Positions 57,720-64,000 of a stretch of DNA of 64,000 nucleotides are shown here, in pieces. Both the position numbers and the translations under genes were made by a program. The stretch is from Zhengitettix transpicula (Eukaryota > Arthropoda > Insecta > Orthoptera > Tetrigidae): contig CM073594.1 in the NCBI GenBank assembly GCA_037074705.1, positions 58,524,509 to 58,588,508 on the forward strand. Direction: 5' to 3'. Position 1 is the stretch's first letter, and each line of letters begins with the position of its first letter. A model generated the notes under the pieces. The model saw only the letters and a list, made by a program, of their open reading frames with translations, searched no databases and was not told the DNA's origin.

Positions 57720-59275
57720 TGTTTTTAATAAAGATAAAAATTAAACGACCAATAATACGACATTTAATTATAAATTTTTATTAATAAAATAATTCCCTTT
57801 ATCAGCACTGATTTTAGATTCTTATTAGTATCGTCATAAGGCTGTATTTCGACAAATAAAGTACCGAAAGGTAGTGCTGTTACATAATTTTTTCGTTATT
57901 ATTTTTAAATAGTATAATCGTTAAATATATTTTATTATACGAAATAAAGATTTGAGAAAAATAAATTTCTCGTACATTGGCAGTTAAATAGTCTGATATT
58001 TGCAATGAAATCATTCCCTACAAAATATTTTAATGTTTTTGAAAAAAAGTTAAATGTTGTTTTTAATCTCAGACAATGAAAACTATAGATAATTTAAAAC
58101 TGAAAGTACATTTTTTTGACATTCATCTGAAGGGGTATCCAGAATGATGATAATACGTTTTAGCTTCCAGTTGTTATAAAATGAAGTTGGACACTATCGT
58201 TTCTCAGGTTAAATCTTATAAGTGGAACAGATCGATGAAAGAGAGATAATCCTTGATGTTTTAAGTCGCCAACGTCTAGCTCCCGGATTAATTTTGGGAA
58301 GCTGCGAAGATCCGTACCAGAGAGAGGAATCCCTTCTCATTTATTCGGAATACAATTTCCGTTCGTTACTATTTGCAGCAGAGTTTCCTTTAGTGGTTTG
58401 GGTCTTGCAACTCTCTAACTCCACGTAATTAACTTTTCCTATAGGGACCTACGAGATCGAATACGAGTGCTGAAGAAATGGATGAAGCTATTTCTAAAAA
58501 TAATTGTAAATATTGCATGATTACAATAAATAGATACACGCAAAATTATACACATATTGGCAATGGGGCACTATTAAAAAACATTCTCTTTATTATAAAC
58601 AGTACCCCGCTATTGATTATGAGACTATGATAATTTAAGATGAAATCGTCTCTACAGAAAAAAAAATTAAACGTAAAACACTAAATGATAATTTGTTAAA
58701 TAAAAAACGCTGAGAACGCAGCGAATGTTATAAATGACAACGTAACTGAGGAATAAATTTGTAAAATAATTTATGTTAATATAATGTAAATAAATTAATT
58801 AAAATCTATTTTAAAGTAGGCATTCACCATGATGGTAAGAGTAGACTGTTTTGGTTTTAATTGTATACACGTCATTTGTTAAACTGCATGAGGTCAATAG
58901 GAACTGATGTTACATTAAGAAATGGAGTTCTAAAACTTGTGGCTTTTAAATTTTGAAAGATATGAATAATATCGTTTAGTTAATTTGTTGGTTCGAATTT
59001 TCAAATAGTGATTTTGAATACGTACTTTATCCCTAGTAAAAATTAAAAAGAATATATTACGTGATAAAAGGACTGACAATTTCTGTTTTTATTATTAAAG
59101 TTTAAAGTAATTATTAATTATATTGTATGATTTTATTAATGCCCAGTTATTTTTTACCAAGTAATCTGGTCATTGCTCGATATAATATAATTTTTCATAT
59201 GTATTTAAAATAATGTGGATTCTTTAATTTTTAGTCTATCTTTTATAACTCTATTGGAGTCCATTAATTGAATTT
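57720..59275. other. AT-rich DNA, nothing recognised
   Basis: A mixed patch at 58.2-58.45 kb has a 68-codon acidic frame (58222-58428) without motif; it opens at a non-ATG codon. Confidence 0.45.
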
Positions 59276-59279
59276 AAAG

Positions 59280-59530
59280 CGGAGTGAAGGTTCTTGGAAA
59301 CGTCGCTTATCGCTTAGAGTATCTGCTCGACAATTTGTCCCGGAATATTCAGAGATATTCTGGATGTCGCGGTCTCGTTCGGCTTGCAGGTGATGAGCTG
59401 TTGCGCTAATGTGATTATTGATTCAATCAAGCTCTCTCTGCAAGTAATTCTCTCAAGTGGACTCCTCCTCTACAGGCGCGCTTCATTCGAGGAACTGTAG
59501 CGGAAACTAAAATAAGAGTGAACAAGAATT
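59280..59530. other. GC-richer island without gene
   Basis: A 250-bp balanced-composition patch with CpGs (GTCGCGGTCTCGTTCGG) and no frame. Possible conserved non-coding DNA. Confidence 0.2.
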
Positions 59531-60433
59531 AGTGCGAAGGTACTTGTAGAATATTTAAACTAAATCTGTTCAGAAAAAAAGTCCCGTTACGAGAAGGCGG
59601 TAATTGCGTAATATTTAATTCTTTCAAAAACATGTTGACTATAACGTTGATGAAATTCTCGATGTTTAAATTCTGTTTTTATTCGCCTCAGTTTGTCTTA
59701 AAAATTAGCCTTACATCGTTATGTCTAGATGTTTAATCAAAGTGGACGTAGAGACGTAATTCATTTCTGAATTTAAATAGTTTTAAAGTCAATTTAAGTA
59801 ACGTTAGAAACTTACAATATTTTTAATTTGTGTACTAATAATTTATGATTTATAACATTAAGCAAAAAGCAATTTTCCGCCCCATAGCGAATGTTATTTC
59901 GCGGGGTTTGGAATTGCAGTCATTTGTACAGCATATTCCTTGGTAGTAGCACAGGATGTAATTGTGCATCGTGGTAGCGGAACCAGGCTTTTTAATGACG
60001 CAGAGAGTAGGACAATTGGACGTTATGACTCTCAAAGCCGAGACATTTGTTGCGGAAGACTCTAAATCCAGAGTAATTACATTCTGTTGTTCGTTCATTA
60101 ATTTTTAAAAATTGATTTTTATCTCTTCATATTTTCATAAAATTAAAAAAAGGGGTTAAAATATATTTATAAGCTCACGATTTGTCGTAAAATATTTTTC
60201 TAACGTTTGATAGTTCTCATGAACACATTAAAACATACATTTAGAGATCATGTAATGAATGTAAACTGTTTACATTAATAGTTATTGAAAGAGTAGCGAA
60301 TATTAAACTGATTCTCAAAGTTTTGTAAAATAAAACACGCAATGTCACTACGCATAATTTTATTGCACAAAAACAATAATGAAGCATCATAAATTATATG
60401 CCAACAGCAATTTCAGAACTTTCCTAAAAATAT

Positions 60434-60722
60434 TATGTTTGTAGAACCATTAATTAATTGTTTTTTGAATGAGTCTCTAAGGACGTTTATACCTTGTTTT
60501 CCTTAAAAAACTTAGAATATGAATTTTTTACATTTTAACATAGCACTACTTATACTTTGTTAATGTTACAATTGTAATAAACTTTTGTATGTAGTACCAT
60601 TAATGAGTTTTTTTTATGAACCTCCGATGATTCTTTTTAATTTTTTAAATTCAAGGGGCTTCTTTCTGGGTTTTTAAATATAAGTTTTGAAATTTTTAAG
60701 TTTTAACGTAGTATTACTTAAT
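60434..60722 (+). repeat. Tandem duplication, period about 149 bp
   Basis: TATGTTTGTAGAACCATTAA at 60434 recurs as TTTGTATGTAGTACCATTAA at 60585. Both are followed by a TGAA-CTC word, a T-rich stretch and ACATTTTAACATAGCACTACT / AGTTTTAACGTAGTATTACT (each cut to 20 bases). The duplication lies wholly inside the TA-flanked element. Confidence 0.6.
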
Positions 60723-61355
60723 GCAACAACAGCGTTTCTATAAAAGTTATGACGCTGCATTGATAAATAATTCAATAAAATTTTGTGGACTGAAATCGTG
60801 GTATATTTCATAATTGAAAAATGGTATCACATTCAATATTTTAAGTAAAGTTTACAAACTTGAGAACTGTGGGTTTAATTCTCTCGTACTTTAAACATTT
60901 ATTAATTGTCCAACACGGTACATTTTTAAAGTCTTTAAACTTTTCGAATTTTACCGTCTCATTCCGTGCGGACTGACGAATTAAAATTACTGGATTAGGT
61001 TTTGGAAATAAATTATTTATTGATGTAACCAATATAATTATACTTGGTCTTATGTCAGGCACACACCAATAATATTAAATGTTTCTCATTACCCCTTATG
61101 ATTATACAACTTCTCCTGTACACTTACTCTGCGGTTAGTCTATACGAACAGTCTTTCACACGTAACTATGAAGAAAAGAGTTCAGATGTTTAATTTTTCT
61201 GTAGTCAATGGGACTTAAGCACCCGATATAGCGTCATGAATTAAACAAATAGCTACCACACATCCAGGGAACTGATATTAAAACACGGACGTGAGTCTGC
61301 ATTGATGCCACGTGCAACACGCGTGTAAAGATCGATCTGTTTATTTCGTAAGTAC

Positions 61356-61374
61356 ATATATATATATATATATA
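61356..61374. repeat. (TA)n microsatellite
   Basis: About nine TA units at the inner edge of the right inverted repeat. Confidence 0.85.
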
Positions 61375-61574
61375 ATAAAATTCGCTGTGGGGCGGAAAAT
61401 TGCTTTTTGCTTAATTTTATAAATCATAAATTATTAAAGTGGATTAGTACACAAATTAAAAATATTGTAAGTTTCAAACGTTACTTAAATTGACTTTAAA
61501 ACTATTTAAATTCAGAAATGAATTACGTCTCTACGTCCACTTTGATTATACATCTAGACATAACGATGTAAGGC

Positions 61575-61993
61575 TATATATAATGAAAATAGGCTTATTT
61601 TAAATTCATAGAAAACAGTTTCGGTAATTTAGCACATCTTAAAATAAAACAAAGCTTAAATTATTTCTAATAAAATGGTGAAATTACGTCTCCAATCAGA
61701 ATTTCTCATGAATTACAGAAAATAGTGCTTAATACCTAACCACAACCTAACCATATTAACAATTTTAATCTTAATACTCTTAAATGTAAGTTTCTTCAAC
61801 AAACATATTAGTATATAATTAATAAAATTTAACTTTCATGAAAAAACACAAATTGTTAAATTGTGAAATTAAATATTTACATTTTTACATTAGATATATT
61901 AAAAAAACCTAATCAATCTGGGACAATGTTAATTTATCTTCAGTTCTTGTATTGAATAATTTTTATATAATATGCTGCTAGGATTGTTTTTAA
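61575..61993. other. AT-rich DNA, nothing recognised
   Basis: No feature seen. Confidence 0.5.
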
Positions 61994-62292
61994 CTATCTG
62001 TGTTCCGTCGTTGCCCGTGTCATAATTAATCTCAGCGACATCCATAACCCCGGATTTGGCTCCAATCTCAGTTAATTTACGTTAATTTTTTATTAGTCAC
62101 CTCCACCCCATCCTTAAAGGGGCTTCACTCCCATACTGAAAAATGTTGAAATTATACCAAAAAAAAAATATTGAGAAACGCTATCTATCTCATTAAACCC
62201 GCAAAATTCTTTTTCGGCAAAAATATCGGCCGTTGTAACATGCTTGAAAATTTCTACCTCCACCCACCCCCGCCCTCTATATATAAATAAAA
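61994..62292 (-). mobile_element. Degenerate Helitron fragment
   Basis: Read on the plus strand it begins CTATCTGTGTTCCGTCGTTG, the decayed complement of a GCCGGG-CACCCAGCTAG end (CTAG changed). It shares CATAATTAATCTCAGCGACA-like and CATAACCCC words with the Helitron at 46.4 kb. The far end has only a CTATATATAAAT word. Confidence 0.5.
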
Positions 62293-63435
62293 GTTTTATT
62301 TTGTGATTGTAAAGTTACTAAAACGGTGCGTGGTATAAAAATGATTCTGTTTAATTGTAAAATTTGAATGTGGTGTATACAATTTCCTTCTAACTTCAAC
62401 GTATACATACAATAATTTATATAAGTAATCACTACCGTGCTTTATTCCAATATGTGTCTGTTATTTGAAAAAAAGTAACTGTAACAATCATGTGCCCCCA
62501 TACTAGTAACATTTTTTGTAGTTTCCGTTTTAAAGTGTTTGCTCTACATCCAGTGAAGAATCAATCTTTCTTTTTTACGTGCGGCACGTCCACGGGTGCC
62601 CATAAACGGGATCGTTACTTGCGTGTTTTACGAACCAGCTACGAATAACGCCTGTTGATCTTAGAAAGTGCAGGGTCACATTAGTTGATTAATTGCTGAA
62701 ATTCTGATATAATAGTTAGATGGGTAAATGTATTTCATTGCTTCGGGCAAAGACACTGTAAATGTTTCAAATACATACAATTATTGTACAAAAAGTATAC
62801 ACAAAATAAATAAGGGTTAAATCGTTTCATTACACCTATTAAACTGGTTACTTAATACTAATACAGATGAACTGAAATTACTATTAAAAGGGGCGTATAT
62901 TTCTCTTCATTCTTCTTTAATGCATTGCTCTAAAATTAAACTAAATTTCAAAAACCATATCCTTTATTAGCCCCTATAAAGCCCCTATGATTAATTTGTA
63001 TAAAGTTAGTTTTTAGTATATAAATAATTTATAAATTAATTGTTCTACCTGCTGTATCCAAAATGTTTATTTACGTTTTTTATTAAGATAGGTCAATTAG
63101 TTATACTTATTTAGTATACGAAACATATATTACCACTGGAAAATAAAGATTATTCCATCTGACAATTTCAAATTCACGTCGATAGCGGTGATATTATATT
63201 TGCAGAAAAATATATTATACATTAATTGAGAGTAATTATGTTCGAGTTAGAGAATTGTAAGATTGCCAAACGTCGTTTTTTAACTTTTAAGATGCATTGC
63301 TGTGTTAAGATTGAATTCCGTTTTATCAGTTTTGTAGTATTTTTTCGGTTAATACTGTACGGCTCTCTATTTATAAAATACTGCGCAATTATCGAATGAG
63401 AAGAAGCTTTTGTGCCCGCACGCATCATTTTAATG
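62293..63435. other. AT-rich DNA, nothing recognised
   Basis: A GC-richer patch at 62.57-62.70 kb (GTGCGGCACGTCCACGGGTG) is too short to interpret. Confidence 0.45.
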
Positions 63436-63439
63436 TAGG

Positions 63440-63660
63440 TCGTAATGACAATTTGTTATGGGTCAGGTGAGACGACCGGCGTCACGTAGCGACGCTATCT
63501 GCCTGCACAAGAGACTCATAAATAATTTTCGAGCACTTTTGGAGCAGGTATCCCTCGTAATTAGTAGTAACCTAGGAGCGCCTGTGTTGACCCGCCTGCA
63601 ATTAACGACGTAAATAACTGACGAAGAGTATAATGTGTCTGGGAAACAATGCTCTACGCT
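63440..63660. promoter_or_regulatory. Candidate conserved non-coding island
   Basis: A 200-bp balanced island contains CGTCACGTAGCGACG, TCATAAAT, GTAATTAG and GCAATTAAC (Hox/homeodomain-like words) and no frame. The regulatory reading is inferred. The remaining 63.66-64.0 kb holds an unrecognised 68-codon frame and AT-rich DNA. Confidence 0.22.
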
Positions 63661-64000
63661 TAAAGCAAAAAACTACTACACACACAAACTTGTGGTGTTT
63701 GTTTCAGGAATATTATTTTCGCCACCTTGTTTTTCAGAAATATTGATTTCTCCGTTATTTCTTACCTTACTTTCCTTTAAATATTTACACGATGCCAATA
63801 GTTTTAATATTCCAAACATTTTCACACCTAATTACCTGTGACTCACTATATCCAAGTGAGTTATTGAATTATTTTCAATGTTATGTACGTATTCCCGTGG
63901 CCGGATATAATAATATAAAATTAAAATATATGTAACAATTAAAACTAAATGTCTATTCGTCAAATATCTGAAAACAAATATAGATAAATACACTTAAGAA

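Larger units (their letters stand above)
59708..61574. mobile_element. TA-flanked element with about 190-bp terminal inverted repeats
   Basis: The left arm (59708-59896) and right arm (61378-61574) are about 95% identical reverse complements. They start GCCTTACATCGTTATGTCTA and end near TTTTCCGCCCCA-AGCGAAT; the right arm has an 8-bp insertion. The dinucleotide TA lies on each outer side (59706-59707, 61575-61576), as a TA target duplication would. The 1.48-kb centre has no transposase frame; the frames at 59850-60098 and 60841-61062 are unrecognised. It would be a non-autonomous Tc1/mariner-type element, or else two inverted copies of one repeat. Confidence 0.65.

Noticed and set aside
1..64000. 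CRISPR arrays, bacterial-type operons, rRNA genes
   Set aside because: No regularly spaced identical repeats, no Shine-Dalgarno-led gene strings and no rRNA core words; composition and repeats are those of an animal genome.

Overview
This window looks like AT-rich, intron- and repeat-dominated chromosomal DNA from an animal, most likely an arthropod. A polyneopteran-type insect with a large genome is my best guess, but that is inference. There are no operons, ribosome-binding sites or long open frames. The longest uninterrupted frame is 146 codons and matches nothing I recognise. I found no convincing host protein-coding gene, no intact tRNA or rRNA gene and no CRISPR array. The window reads as a gene desert or the inside of a very long intron.

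What can be supported is mostly mobile DNA. (1) Helitrons: seven copies at 13.8-14.6, 25.6-26.3, 29.2-29.9, 46.4-46.9, 49.6-50.2, 50.2-50.8 and 62.0-62.3 kb. Six of the seven keep a 3' CTAG followed by T, and most keep a TCTATA-like 5' end. One still encodes the Cys-rich N-terminal part of the Helitron protein, and two sit head to tail. (2) A non-LTR retrotransposon (LINE) family in two complementary remnants: a minus-strand copy at 36.4-38.2 kb with the endonuclease but no reverse transcriptase, and a plus-strand copy at 50.8-52.8 kb with the reverse transcriptase. Both share the same 3' UTR. A third, older LINE tail lies at 27.6-28.0 kb. (3) LTR-type sequences at 5.7, 14.7 and 32.4 kb; the middle one is followed by a textbook primer-binding site. 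(4) Inverted-repeat (foldback) DNA elements: 11.97-13.17 kb with about 375-bp arms; a four-copy family at 17.3, 23.3, 44.2 and 54.9 kb; and a 1.87-kb TA-flanked element at 59.7-61.6 kb. (5) tRNA-derived SINE-like pieces at 0.3, 19.2 and 57.6 kb.

A small hairpin module, CTGAAGA-stem-loop-stem-GAAACGTT, recurs at about ten places in otherwise different repeats. One copy at 7.3-7.5 kb sits in a 72-bp-armed palindrome flanked by a perfect 10-bp direct repeat.

Between the repeats are short GC- and CpG-richer islands of roughly 200-700 bp (3.9, 24.4-25.2, 30.1, 31.9, 33.6, 35.2, 40.4, 43.0, 45.2, 47.4, 49.0, 59.4 and 63.5 kb) in a background near 30% GC. They have no recognisable reading frame. 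Some contain homeodomain- or octamer-like words or a TATA box, so they are the best candidates for host regulatory DNA. Only a cross-species alignment could show whether they are.
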